Shown: piece by piece, positions 1 through 6,878 of the stretch | How positions within the stretch are numbered: the first letter of the stretch is position 1 | Layout of the letters: the number at the start of each line of letters is the position of its first letter | From: a virus | DNA: 39,370 bases | IMG/VR virus record: IMGVR_UViG_3300011445_000013 | Location: 1 to 39,370 of that record | Direction: 5' to 3' (one strand) | Made by a program: the position numbers and the translations under genes | The notes under the pieces: model-generated | What the model was told of the DNA's origin: nothing | The model's database searches: none | What the model saw: only the letters and a program-made list of their open reading frames with translations

Positions 1-123
1 CAAGGTTTTCGCACTGAATCCAGTCGCTTCACTGCATTCCGCGAGGGTTAATCGCGTCCCGTTATACTCAATAACCACAATGTGGGTTTTCGTCCGCCGT
101 CGAACGGTCTTAACTGTGAGCGC
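1..123. repeat. Terminal direct repeat (left copy), circular join
   Basis: These 123 bases are identical to 39248-39370. A gene reads unbroken across the join when the copies are merged, so the repeat marks a circular assembly (or circularly permuted DNA) and not a biological terminal repeat. The unique genome length is 39,247 bp. Confidence 0.95.
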
Positions 124-549
124 AGATTCTATTGGCCAGCCACTCTTAAGCCTGACGAGAAGCCCGGCTAGCGTGATGCCAACCCGCCTCGCCCAATCGC
201 TGATGGTTAAAGTCTCGCCGTTGAAGGTGATTTTGCGATTCCTTCGAGTGTTATTCGCCTGCTCTTTCCGGCTCGCCCATTTGACGTTTCCTGGCTGGTA
301 TCCCAGGCTATTGTCGATTCGTTCAAGGGTGTCGCTTGCGTTCGGTCGCGGGCCAACTGCCATGAAAAACGCTTCAAAGGATTCCGCCCAATCGCTGTGA
401 ACGGTTATCCCGCGATCGCCGTAAGCGGCGAAGGCGTGATTGTTTGCGTTAAAGCAGCGAGCCTTCATGCCCTCCCATGCTCTGTACTCTGGCCAGTGCG
501 AAACCCGGCCAAGCCTAGGTGGGTGTGCGTTGATCTGCAAAGGTTGCAT
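1..549 (-). CDS. HNH-like homing-type endonuclease/DNA-binding protein (5' part, 183 codons; continues at 39247)
   Basis: Read across the circular join this gene is 206 codons: ATG at 549, 183 codons to base 1, then 23 more plus TGA ending at 39176. The protein has the conserved string of a common phage HNH-type family: WEGMKARC, then AYGDRGI, then a W, then ERIDNSLGYQPGNVKWAS and KEQANNTR, followed by a small helical DNA-binding module (SDWARRVGIT). Such free-standing proteins usually nick or cut phage DNA and spread as homing genes. It sits exactly between the 352-aa recombination-associated gene (its TAA directly abuts the ATG) and the SbcC-like ATPase (10-bp overlap), so it is neatly fitted into the operon. 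The usual HNH histidines are not all obvious, so it might only bind DNA. Confidence 0.75.
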   Translation of the reverse strand, partial: MQPLQINAHPPRLGRVSHWPEYRAWEGMKARCFNANNHAFAAYGDRGITVHSDWAESFEAFFMAVGPRPNASDTLERIDNSLGYQPGNVKWASRKEQANNTRRNRKITFNGETLTISDWARRVGITLAGLLVRLKSGWPIESALTVKTVRRRTKTHIVVIEYNGTRLTLAECSEATGFSAKTL

Positions 550-1608
550 TTAGACGAACCCTCTCCGTTTCCCCGCTGCCGGCGGTTTGGCATATCCGCT
601 CGGCTCCTGATCGGGCGTCAATTCGACAGTGGTGCCAGAATCCTCCGGCTCGGTCACCGCCACCGGCTTCTTTTTCGCTTCCGCCTCGGCAACCAGCCTG
701 GATTTAACCTCCTCCTGCAGCTCGGGTTCGGGCGTCGTATTCTTCGCCAGCATGACTTCCTCCCAGCTCGCCTCGCCGTTTTTCAGCGACGAATACACCC
801 CGCGCAGCTCCTTGATCTCGGCCGGCGACATGCGGTCGGCGGTGTGCCCGAGATAAGCGGCGATATCGGAGGGCGCGCAGCCCAGCGGCGCGAAAGCGTC
901 GAGCAGTTGCCGCTTGGCCGCGTCCGGGTCCTTGGCATCGGCCTTGCCCTGCGTCTCCTCGATATGGGCGCGCGCCTCGTCCATGATGTCCCGCGGCAGG
1001 AGGTGTTCGGTCAGTGTCCGCTCCGCCTTGGCGATTTGTGCGCGCTGCTTCACCAGCAGTTCGTCCTCGGTGGCCCGCACGATGTAGACCTTGTCGCCGC
1101 CCGAATTCTCGCGCTCGCCGAGGATCTCCCGGTTATCGGCGTAGCGCCGCTCGACCGTCTTTTCGACGACGATTTCGGTGCTCTCCGTACAGCAGGCTTC
1201 GGCGTCCAGCACCTGCACCCGGATCTTGCGGTACATGCTGTTTTCGAAGGTGACCGAGTTGTCGACGTGGATATTGCGATAGAGCGCCTTGGCCGTCCGG
1301 ATGAAGTGCACGCTCAACCCTTCGGCGTACTGCATCTTGCCTTCTTTTTTCCCCACCGGCTTGCGGTAGATCGCCACCGCGGCCAGCGTCGGACGGCTCG
1401 CCTCCTTCAGCAGTTGCGTGCGGAAATCCTCCTTGTCGCGCGGCCGGCGCAGCGCCATGACGAACCGGGCCTCAATGATCGCCCGCGCCTCGGCCGCCGC
1501 CGACTCCACCGCCGAATCGTCGCGTACGGCGATCGACGCCGAAGAATATCCCTGCGTCACGGTCTGCTGAATTTCGCCGGATTGCCGGCGGGCTAACTGA
1601 GCGTCCAT
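550..1608 (-). CDS. Conserved phage protein, probable recombination role (352 aa)
   Basis: A 352-aa soluble protein with a good ribosome site (AAGGAAAG) before its ATG. I recognise it as a widespread phage family: an AEARAIIEARFVMALRRPR segment (about residues 39-57), a KTVERR segment (about 150), YIVRATEDELLVKQ (about 173-186) and a C-terminal helical part containing YLGHTADRMSPAEIKELRGVY (about 260-280). That C-terminal pattern also occurs in phage proteins encoded beside recombination genes. Here the downstream genes are an SbcC-like ATPase and a DEDDh exonuclease, so a role in single-strand annealing or end processing is plausible. No RecT, Erf or Rad52 motif is directly visible and the function is inferred from context. 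Confidence 0.75.
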   Translation of the reverse strand: MDAQLARRQSGEIQQTVTQGYSSASIAVRDDSAVESAAAEARAIIEARFVMALRRPRDKEDFRTQLLKEASRPTLAAVAIYRKPVGKKEGKMQYAEGLSVHFIRTAKALYRNIHVDNSVTFENSMYRKIRVQVLDAEACCTESTEIVVEKTVERRYADNREILGERENSGGDKVYIVRATEDELLVKQRAQIAKAERTLTEHLLPRDIMDEARAHIEETQGKADAKDPDAAKRQLLDAFAPLGCAPSDIAAYLGHTADRMSPAEIKELRGVYSSLKNGEASWEEVMLAKNTTPEPELQEEVKSRLVAEAEAKKKPVAVTEPEDSGTTVELTPDQEPSGYAKPPAAGKRRGFV

Positions 1609-1633
1609 TTACTTTCCTTCTTTCATTGGTGCG

Positions 1634-1795
1634 TTATTGGCGGGCCGCCTGTTCGCCGGCCAGAGCCCGCTCGGCGCGGTTGATCGCCGCGATGTAATCG
1701 GGATGCCGCTGGGAGAGATCCTGCGCGGCGGCGAGCAGTTCGGCGAGCGCGGCGAGCGTCTCGGGGGCGGTGGTTTCCGGCAGGCGATCGTTCAT
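1634..1795 (-). CDS. Small hypothetical protein (53 aa)
   Basis: The chosen ATG at 1795 overlaps the TGA of the upstream gene as ATGA, a translational-coupling arrangement used throughout this operon; longer readings only add a low-complexity shadow of that gene. The product is a short Ala/Leu-rich helical protein (MNDRLPETTAPETLAALAEL, then HPDYIAAINRAERAL) without membrane segment or metal motif. It lies 25 bp before the 352-aa gene. I do not recognise the family. Confidence 0.6.
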   Translation of the reverse strand: MNDRLPETTAPETLAALAELLAAAQDLSQRHPDYIAAINRAERALAGEQAARQ

Positions 1796-2100
1796 CCGAA
1801 TAACCTCTCGAACTCTTCCCGCGACAGTTGTTTCACCGGCTCCCGATTCGTCCGCTCGACGGGCCGGGCCGCTATCCGGGCGAGGGCCGCGGTCTTCGCT
1901 TCCCCGGCCTCCCGCACGATCTTTTTGAGCTGCGGAATATCGGCGTAGAACAGTGTCCTTGCGGCCGTCCTCGACGGCCTCCACCGGCGTTTGCGCGGCC
2001 ACACGTCGATCACGCCATTGATGCGGAGATGCGAGCCGCCATTGAACTCCTGAACCGTCCAGCTTTTCTCCGCCATGATCTGGTCATAGTTGTCTGGCAT
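1792..2100 (-). CDS. Hypothetical protein (102 aa)
   Basis: A basic 102-aa protein: N-terminal MPDNYDQIMAEKSWTVQEFN, a central Arg-rich stretch (WPRKRRWRPSR), and a C-terminal helix ending REPVKQLSREEFERLFG. The charge pattern is compatible with nucleic-acid or protein binding, but no known domain is visible. The start at 2100 overlaps the upstream gene by 17 bp and the stop overlaps the downstream ATG, so it belongs to the leftward operon. Confidence 0.6.
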   Translation of the reverse strand: MPDNYDQIMAEKSWTVQEFNGGSHLRINGVIDVWPRKRRWRPSRTAARTLFYADIPQLKKIVREAGEAKTAALARIAARPVERTNREPVKQLSREEFERLFG

Positions 2101-2542
2101 CGAATCCCTCCGCCAACTTCATGACCCATGCCTCGGCGTGCCCCGTCCATACCCGACATCCGGTGTCCTCCGCGATACCGTTGGCCACCAGAAATGCCGT
2201 CATCGGCTCGTTCTCAGTCCACGTTTTGACAAGAATTTCCCCTTCGCTTAGTTCGGCCTCGGGGAGATTCACGGTGATCTTTGCCACCGGCCCCGCCAGG
2301 CGGTCGTCGATCAACTCCAGGGCGAGCCGGCCGCCGGCATAGAATCCCTGTCGGATGTGGACGATGTATGTCTTGCCGAAGCAGGTGTACTTGTAGGTCT
2401 TGCGTGGTGACTCTACAGGTTCAAAATCGTCTTCGCGTTCGGGCTCACACGCGTGAATGCAGTCGTCGGCGTTCGAATCGAGCCATACATCCTCACCATC
2501 GCAGTAACACGCCTGTTCACAATTCGGGCACGAATGCGCCAT
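2084..2542 (-). CDS. Hypothetical protein with N-terminal Cys cluster (152 aa)
   Basis: A 152-aa acidic protein. The N terminus MAHSCPNCEQACYC carries CxxC plus further Cys residues (C5, C8, C12, C14, with C28 and C32 nearby), suggesting one small zinc site. A beta-rich body follows (KYTCFGKTYIVHIRQGFYAG). The ATG at 2542 has a strong ribosome site (GGGGAG, 7 nt spacing). It lies 11 bp after the Acb2-like gene. The family is not recognised. Confidence 0.7.
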   Translation of the reverse strand: MAHSCPNCEQACYCDGEDVWLDSNADDCIHACEPEREDDFEPVESPRKTYKYTCFGKTYIVHIRQGFYAGGRLALELIDDRLAGPVAKITVNLPEAELSEGEILVKTWTENEPMTAFLVANGIAEDTGCRVWTGHAEAWVMKLAEGFDARQL

Positions 2543-2553
2543 AGAAAACTCCC

Positions 2554-2787
2554 CTACCGCTTAAATTTGACTTCCTCGCCCTCTTCGGCGACCAGCCCCA
2601 GATAGGCCCAGATCCGCGACTCCTCCAGCTTGGTGAAGGCGTGACTCAACTCCCGGCTGGGCGGGCAAGCCTTCCTTAACACCGACTCCAATCGCAGGTA
2701 CGCCTCATCAATCGGTTCCCGCTGCGCCGGGGTAACCGCCTCCGTGCCGGGGATAACCCGCTCAAACCGCGCCGGTTTACTGGACAT
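2554..2787 (-). CDS. Acb2/Tad1-like cyclic-nucleotide sponge (anti-CBASS/anti-Thoeris candidate, 77 aa)
   Basis: A 77-aa helical protein. From memory of the family, Acb2/Tad1 (DUF7681-type) proteins are short helical hairpins whose second helix carries a pattern like R-E-x-S-x-A-x-T-K-L-E-E-x-x-x-W-A; residues 44-61 here read SRELSHAFTKLEESRIWA, a close fit. Those proteins assemble into hexamers that trap CBASS cyclic oligonucleotides or Thoeris signals and so blunt host abortive defence. The start at 2787 was preferred because GAGG lies a few bases upstream; an upstream reading (to 2835) would add 16 Arg/Pro-rich residues. Being first in the leftward operon would give early expression, as an anti-defence protein needs. 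Identification rests on pattern recognition only. Confidence 0.6.
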   Translation of the reverse strand: MSSKPARFERVIPGTEAVTPAQREPIDEAYLRLESVLRKACPPSRELSHAFTKLEESRIWAYLGLVAEEGEEVKFKR

Positions 2788-3180
2788 GAAACCTCGCTTC
2801 CCCGGCTCCATTGCGGCGCCAGGCCTTCGATGCAACGTCGGTCATACCCCGCGCGAAAAAACGAGCCCCTTCGTTCGCGGGTTACTTATGCCTGGTAATG
2901 TGTTGGGGTTTGCGCCCGTAATTGGTGCCGGCCGGTGTGCAACGTCGCTGCGAGCGCACCGGACTAAACGCCTCTTACTGGGATTGCCGCACAAGATTCG
3001 CGGCTGGGAAGGGGGAATTACAGGGGTAACTCTCGAACGCGGGATCGGGGAAGCGGTGTTTCATGGATTCTCTGCCCATCGGCCTACCTCGTCTGCCTGT
3101 AACCGGTCCCATCCTGGAACCGGCAAAAAAAACGGAAGGCCGAGCCCTCCGCCGCCGCCTCGGTGGTTCCGGGCGGCGCT
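2788..3180. other. Gene-free stretch, probable early leftward promoter/leader region
   Basis: No convincing gene is seen in these 393 bases. They lie upstream of the first gene of the leftward operon and downstream of the leftward ribbon-helix-helix gene, so the early promoter should be here or be shared with that gene. An imperfect hairpin (CCGGTCCC with GGAACCGG, about 3101-3124) is followed on the + strand by eight A residues and so does not make a normal terminator in either direction. No clear -35/-10 pair stands out. Confidence 0.35.
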
Positions 3181-3381
3181 CTACGTACTGCGTTGTTTAC
3201 TTTTGTTTGAACCGGCCGCCTGGGCGTCAACCCAGTTTTGAATCGACTCGATCAAGGCGGCTTTCGCTGTCGTCCCTCTGCCCACGGCTTTGGATCGAAA
3301 CTCAAGCCAAAGTGCGGTAGGCACATCAATGGTCGTGACGGTAATTGGGCGCGACTCTACCTGTGCTACTGTTCCATTCAT
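3181..3381 (-). CDS. Ribbon-helix-helix-like regulator (66 aa)
   Basis: A 66-aa protein with the size and pattern of an Arc/CopG ribbon-helix-helix protein: a strand (about residues 12-18, ITVTTIDVP), helix (TALWLEFRSKAV), turn (GRGTT) and helix (AKAALIESIQNWV). Such proteins dimerise and bind short palindromic operators, often their own. The gene is divergent from the rightward 162-aa gene with 28 bp between the start codons; that gap holds an inverted repeat (GGAG, 7-nt loop, CTCC). With no CI/Cro-type gene recognised, this is a leading candidate for the phage regulator. The assignment is from pattern only. Confidence 0.55.
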   Translation of the reverse strand: MNGTVAQVESRPITVTTIDVPTALWLEFRSKAVGRGTTAKAALIESIQNWVDAQAAGSNKSKQRST

Positions 3382-3409
3382 AGGAGGTAGTTTCTCCGGT
3401 ACTCAGTTT

Positions 3410-3898
3410 ATGCGGAAAGTAGAAAAATCACAAGTAGAAAAATCACCGCAGGACGAAAATTCTTTGGAAAGTATCGATTCAGCCACAAACAAATTGCCCA
3501 CTGTCAAGGTCTCCTGGAACGCAAAAATGGTGCTTGATGGAATTCAGAATGAAGCGTCTCGGGCACGAAAGCCGAAGCCTAATCAATGGGAGGTTATAGA
3601 CAGTTGGCTTGCTGCCTATGAGTCGATGCTCGTCGGCAACTTTCCAAAGACCGTCAGCATGAATTACGATGCCTTGCTGGCCAAAGCTGTCGAAGCCCGA
3701 AACCGCGCCGCGCATTCCGGGGTGGCTCCGGACCTCGTCGCTCTCTACCGCAGCGTTGAGCTAATGCTGTTGGCGTTAAACAAGTTCTTCGAACCCGCCA
3801 ATCCTCCCGGCGATCCAGCCCCAATCCCAATTCCAATGCGATCACAGAGCCCTGAAAAAGTGAAGCCACCTCCGGCAAAACGCAGCCAGTCTGGATAG
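3410..3898 (+). CDS. Hypothetical protein (162 aa), divergent from the RHH gene
   Basis: A soluble 162-aa protein. The ATG at 3410 was chosen because upstream in-frame codons run antisense into the ribbon-helix-helix gene. The N terminus is charged (MRKVEKSQVEKSPQDEN), the centre helical (residues about 25-125, including WEVIDSWLAAYESML and a conserved-looking EARNRAAHSG segment), and the C terminus Pro/Lys-rich and probably disordered. GGAGG at 3383-3387 is too far away to be its ribosome site. It appears slightly less GC-rich than the structural genes, compatible with an accessory gene. No family recognised; a lysogeny-linked role is only suggested by position. Confidence 0.5.
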   Translation: MRKVEKSQVEKSPQDENSLESIDSATNKLPTVKVSWNAKMVLDGIQNEASRARKPKPNQWEVIDSWLAAYESMLVGNFPKTVSMNYDALLAKAVEARNRAAHSGVAPDLVALYRSVELMLLALNKFFEPANPPGDPAPIPIPMRSQSPEKVKPPPAKRSQSG

Positions 3899-3972
3899 TC
3901 CGCAGCCGGGGCAGTGTGAAACTCTATCACCTTCACAACAACCAATTAAAGAATGGTTTATAACACTACGTG

Positions 3973-3989
3973 TACAATCAATATAGCCA
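3973..3989 (+). promoter_or_regulatory. Leaderless-type promoter: -10-like box before the 90-aa gene
   Basis: TACAAT at 3973-3978 lies 11 nt before the ATG at 3990, with GCCAATG spanning the start and no Shine-Dalgarno sequence. The same combination (A/T hexamer, then GCCAATG) precedes the large terminase and portal genes. No good -35 is visible. Confidence 0.4.
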
Positions 3990-4262
3990 ATGACCAACGA
4001 GGATAAGCAGTGGATAGCCGCACAGTTCCAGGCAACCAACGAACGCATCGACTCCGCCAAAGCCACCCTGCGCCAGGAATTCCGCGAAGACCTGGAAGCG
4101 ATGGAGACTAAACTCCTCACCGAACTGCAACTTTGGGCCGAACCGCAAGCGGCCCGCCTGCACTCGTTTCGCGATGAACTGTACGCGCAGGGCCGGGAAC
4201 TCGCCACGCTCAAAGAGCGCCTCGACCGCCTGGAAGGCCGCCGCGGACCTAAAGGCAGCTAA
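3990..4262 (+). CDS. Coiled-coil hypothetical protein (90 aa)
   Basis: A 90-aa, highly charged, almost wholly helical protein (MTNEDKQWIAAQFQATNERI, ending LKERLDRLEGRRGPKGS) with heptad spacing typical of a coiled coil over residues about 10-82. It has no membrane segment. It opens a short rightward group with two further helical proteins and a tiny membrane protein, an arrangement seen in phage lysis or accessory cassettes. The GCTAATCTGCC string at its stop recurs at the stop of the next gene (4539-4549), suggesting duplication of intergenic sequence. Function unknown. Confidence 0.6.
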   Translation: MTNEDKQWIAAQFQATNERIDSAKATLRQEFREDLEAMETKLLTELQLWAEPQAARLHSFRDELYAQGRELATLKERLDRLEGRRGPKGS

Positions 4263-4342
4263 TCTGCCACGGAGCCCGGCTCGCTGAAGCGAAGGCGCCG
4301 GAGTAGCCGGCCGGCCAGCCACCTGTTGTAGTATTGCAGTAG

Positions 4343-4543
4343 ATGCATATCCCGGTTGAACTACTCCCGGTACTTCAGATCACCCTGCCCCTGGTGGCGG
4401 CCATTCTCGGCGCCAGTTGGCTTCAAAATAAACGCCTCGATGATATTATTCGCCGCCTGGAAACGATCGAACAAGTCCTCCGCGACCAATCCCAACGCAT
4501 CACCCGCCTCGAAGAACGCACCCCTCCCCTCCTCCATCGCTAA
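4343..4543 (+). CDS. Small membrane protein with coiled-coil tail (66 aa), holin/spanin candidate
   Basis: A 66-aa protein with one N-terminal membrane helix (about residues 6-25, LLPVLQITLPLVAAILGASW) followed by a charged heptad region (about 28-60). This layout occurs in small phage holins, inner-membrane spanins and accessory membrane proteins. TAGTAT at 4329-4334 sits 8 nt before the ATG with no ribosome site, the same leaderless pattern seen at other transcription-unit starts. No endolysin gene is beside it, so a lysis role is only a possibility. Confidence 0.6.
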   Translation: MHIPVELLPVLQITLPLVAAILGASWLQNKRLDDIIRRLETIEQVLRDQSQRITRLEERTPPLLHR

Positions 4544-4561
4544 TCTGCCGGGGGAACCGCC

Positions 4562-4951
4562 ATGCCCAAGAAACGCTCCATCCTCACACCCTACCGCCTT
4601 AGCCGCAAGGAAATACAAGAGATTAGAGAGAAGGCTCGCCAAGCCAAAGAGGAAGGCAGCCAACTCCAACAAGAACTCCAACGCGCCGCCGCAGAAGCCG
4701 CCGCCAGTCAAGCCACTCAAGCCGCTGCCCGTGAACAACTCATCGCTACCGCCAAGGCCAATGCCATCGCCGAAGCTAAGTCCGTCCGCCGCCGTGAACG
4801 AATAGAAGAAAGCTCCTTCCGCCGCGCCGCTATCATGGCTGATTGGGCCAAACGAAAAAAAGAGATCGACCCTTCCCCCTCCACCGACCTAGAACTCGGC
4901 TCCCCCAGCGGTATCGCTAAACCCCTCGCCGCTATCCTCCGTAGCCGGTAA
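4562..4951 (+). CDS. Helical, Ala/Lys-rich hypothetical protein (129 aa)
   Basis: A 129-aa basic protein, long-helical and probably coiled coil from about residue 14 to 100 (KEIQEIREKARQAKEEGSQL, then QQELQRAAAEAAASQATQAA). No membrane segment, metal site or catalytic motif is seen. It lies 18 bp after the small membrane protein and looks co-transcribed with it. The low-complexity composition means homology searches could mislead; reading-frame integrity and operon position are the main support. Confidence 0.55.
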   Translation: MPKKRSILTPYRLSRKEIQEIREKARQAKEEGSQLQQELQRAAAEAAASQATQAAAREQLIATAKANAIAEAKSVRRRERIEESSFRRAAIMADWAKRKKEIDPSPSTDLELGSPSGIAKPLAAILRSR

Positions 4952-4990
4952 CCCGGGAAATACGAAGCTCGTCAACCGCCCGCATACGCT

Positions 4991-5005
4991 AGCTAACCGT
5001 TAGCT
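4991..5005. promoter_or_regulatory. Palindrome AGCTAACCGTTAGCT, operator-like site
   Basis: Perfect 7-bp arms (AGCTAAC/GTTAGCT) around one base, in the spacer before the 53-aa membrane gene. It is a one-base-shorter relative of the CTAACCGNTTAG sites at 6867, 7373, 7573, 9064 and 9106. Confidence 0.5.
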
Positions 5006-5074
5006 CTCTTTTGCAGGACAGAGTCGCACTGCCAAACTGGTAAAGTCCTCCCCCGAAGGAGAAGGACTGCAAAC

Positions 5075-5236
5075 ATGTACGACTCCCACGACGTCTTCGA
5101 CGCGCTGTTCCCGATTGTTCTGGGCGTGATCAAAGTCATCGCCGTGATCGCCATGGGCGCGCTGGGACTCTTTATCAGCGGCTGCCTCCTGATCACGGCT
5201 CTCCTGTTGGCCCTCAACGCCCTCGGCGTCCAGTAA
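5075..5236 (+). CDS. Very hydrophobic small membrane protein (53 aa), holin candidate
   Basis: An ATG at 5075 opens a 53-codon frame ending TAA at 5236, too short for many gene finders. The protein starts MYDSHDVFDALFP and is then almost wholly hydrophobic (IVLGVIKVIAVIAMG, then LFISGCLLITALLLALNALG), consistent with two closely spaced membrane helices. A GGAG sequence lies upstream, a few bases further than ideal. Size and topology resemble small class II holins; there is no adjacent endolysin to confirm this. It is the last gene of the rightward group before a T-rich spacer. Confidence 0.55.
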   Translation: MYDSHDVFDALFPIVLGVIKVIAVIAMGALGLFISGCLLITALLLALNALGVQ

Positions 5237-5778
5237 TAACTAAAGCAGGCGGCCAGGCCCCAATCGATTCCGGCGCGTTTCACTCTCCCGCGTCCGCACC
5301 TTCTCGGAAACCACCGACCTCCCCCAGCCGTTCTCTTTGCCGTTTTTTTACGCCCATTTTTTTTGGAAACCGCGGCGGGCCTTTTTTTTCAGCCGCAAGC
5401 CTTTCCAAGCCCACGCTCCCTACCAGCCCTGAGAAACTGTGGCTTCCATCCACGGGAAGTACCACAACTATCTCGCCCCCGTCTCCGCGCGAAGGGGGGG
5501 GGTAATCGGGCGGCCCTGCCAGGCGCCGCGGCCTCGGCAGCCCTAAGTCCAGATACAGGCTAGCTACAGGCGACCTACGCCCCCACCTATTGATAGGATG
5601 GAGTAGCGGTTGCACCACCGAACTTAGAGGCTCGCGCACCCCATAAAGCCTCTGTTCCTGCTCTCTCTCTATACCCTCTGATTTAGCCACTTCCGCAACG
5701 TGTACTTAGTTTGCCGTTTCTGTGCTTTTGCAAGTAGCTGATAACGCGGTAGTTACTAACAGGTTCCGATAACCTGTA
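5237..5778. other. Gene-free spacer with homopolymer runs between convergent units
   Basis: No credible gene is seen in 542 bases. It contains T runs at 5343-5349 (7), 5357-5364 (8) and 5382-5389 (8) and a G run at 5494-5502 (9), plus short hairpins. Rightward transcripts from 3990-5236 meet leftward transcripts from the terminase small subunit here, so the + strand T tracts may end rightward transcription. A leftward 136-codon frame across it would translate the homopolymers and is not believed. Confidence 0.5.
5759..5777. terminator. Inverted repeat ACAGGTT-5-AACCTGT at the 3' end of terS
   Basis: Seven-base perfect arms with a 5-nt loop (CCGAT) start immediately beyond the stop codon of the leftward small terminase gene. 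There is no clear U tract on the leftward side (TAGTAA follows), so it may be a weak terminator, an mRNA-stabilising stem or a protein site. Confidence 0.35.
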
Positions 5779-6243
5779 TTATGCCAACTCGCTTTGTTTT
5801 GTTGGAGTTGCGTTAATTTCGACGGTATTTATATCGCTCTCGGCGACCCGTCGAAGCGCGTCCAGATGCAGCGTCCCGATGTTGATCTGTACGCCATGTT
5901 TCTGCTGCTGAGCGAACTGCTCACGGTCGTAGACACCGGCGAGCCACTGCCGTGTCTCTACTTGCAGCCGCGCTTTTGACGTCCCTGTTTCGCTCGTTTT
6001 ATCGGCGATTTCCAGGGCTCTTTCCGCGTGCGCGGCCGCGCTTGCCGCACGCGCGGAGTAGTAGAGCGCCTTGCGCTCCGTGTCGTAATTAAGCCAATCG
6101 GCCAAAACGTTGCGGGTGCAGCCCAAGTCTTCGGCAATGCTCCACATGGTATCGCCGTTAGCGACTCTACCGAGGACCCAATCGAGGCCGCCGCGGTCTT
6201 GGAGAGCGGCGAGCATGGCGCGTTTGATGGGATGGCCTGCCAT
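5779..6243 (-). CDS. terS: Terminase small subunit-like protein (154 aa)
   Basis: A 154-aa protein with a phage small-terminase-type fold: an N-terminal helix-turn-helix (about residues 5-45: IKRAMLAALQ, then NGDTMWSIAEDLGCTRNVLADWL), a helical oligomerisation region (ALYYSARAASAAAHAERALE) and the family's RLQVETRQWLAGVYDREQF segment (about 92-112). These subunits recognise the packaging site and regulate the large terminase. MAGHPIK (ATG at 6243) is preferred over a reading extended 48 codons. Oddly, the gene is read leftward, away from terL 1.4 kb to the right, so the two are not co-transcribed. The packaging site may lie in or next to this gene. Confidence 0.7.
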   Translation of the reverse strand: MAGHPIKRAMLAALQDRGGLDWVLGRVANGDTMWSIAEDLGCTRNVLADWLNYDTERKALYYSARAASAAAHAERALEIADKTSETGTSKARLQVETRQWLAGVYDREQFAQQQKHGVQINIGTLHLDALRRVAESDINTVEINATPTKQSELA

Positions 6244-6866
6244 GTCAACGGGATAGCACAGGTAGTGGGAACTATACAAGCGGAGGAGTTGGATTGGCAG
6301 CCTCCCCTCCCCAGAGTGCTGTTGACGAATCAGCCTGAGCGCGGACGCACCTCCGGTAATGGGGAGTGTGAAACCGGGTCGAATCAATCCACGCTATTCG
6401 CCAGCGGTCCCGATCCTATCGCCTGGTGCCAGGTGCGAGGTGGACTTGTTGCCTTTGGATGTAATCGACTGCAACCGGATTGCTAGGCGTTCGGCTTTGT
6501 TGCTGCCCTACTGGCCGGGGTTGGGATCGCCACCCTTTTCGCTTGCCGGTCCCGTGGAAGCCGCCGGAGCAAGTTGGCTGAAGTCCGTCTTCAGGTCCGC
6601 TCCCTCTTTCTCTCGCGATGTTAGCGCTCCACGACGGTTTGATCCGCGCCAGATTGCACAGAAAGCTCGTCCTGTTCAGCGGGACGAAACCGTGGAGTCC
6701 TGCCTGGGAAGGCGTACAACGGAGATCCACGGGACAAGCGGGCCGGGTACCACTGAGGCGCGGTGTGCCGGGCTGCTGGTGCGTTCTGTGCCTCTGAAAC
6801 GTCACGCAGTATTTTTACCATGGTTGGCGGTGGATGGGAAGAGGGAAAAGCAGAAAAGTAAGAATG
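6244..6866. other. Gene-free region, possible pac/cos site
   Basis: Over 600 bases without a believable gene: frames on both strands give low-complexity, Arg/Pro/Ser-rich translations with no ribosome sites. A small palindrome (CCTGGTGCCAGG, 6422-6433) and a CGTCC/GGACG stem near 6669-6687 are visible. Packaging recognition sites usually lie in or beside terS, so this is the best place for one. Confidence 0.4.
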
Positions 6867-6878
6867 ATAAGCGGTTAG
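6867..6878 (-). promoter_or_regulatory. Operator-like site CTAACCGCTTAT (leftward reading)
   Basis: Matches CTAACCGNTTAG at all but the last base, and overlaps the stop codon of the leftward 102-aa gene. Confidence 0.4.

Noticed and set aside
1-123. Biological direct terminal repeats as in T7
   Set aside because: No phage RNA polymerase or T7-like packaging set, and a gene reads through the join, so circular assembly overlap explains it better.
397-1596. Long rightward 399-codon frame
   Set aside because: It is antisense to the 352-aa leftward gene and gives an Arg/Leu/His-rich translation typical of the opposite strand of GC-rich coding DNA.
5280-5690. Leftward 136-codon frame
   Set aside because: It translates the homopolymer runs and has no homologue-like pattern; more likely noncoding.
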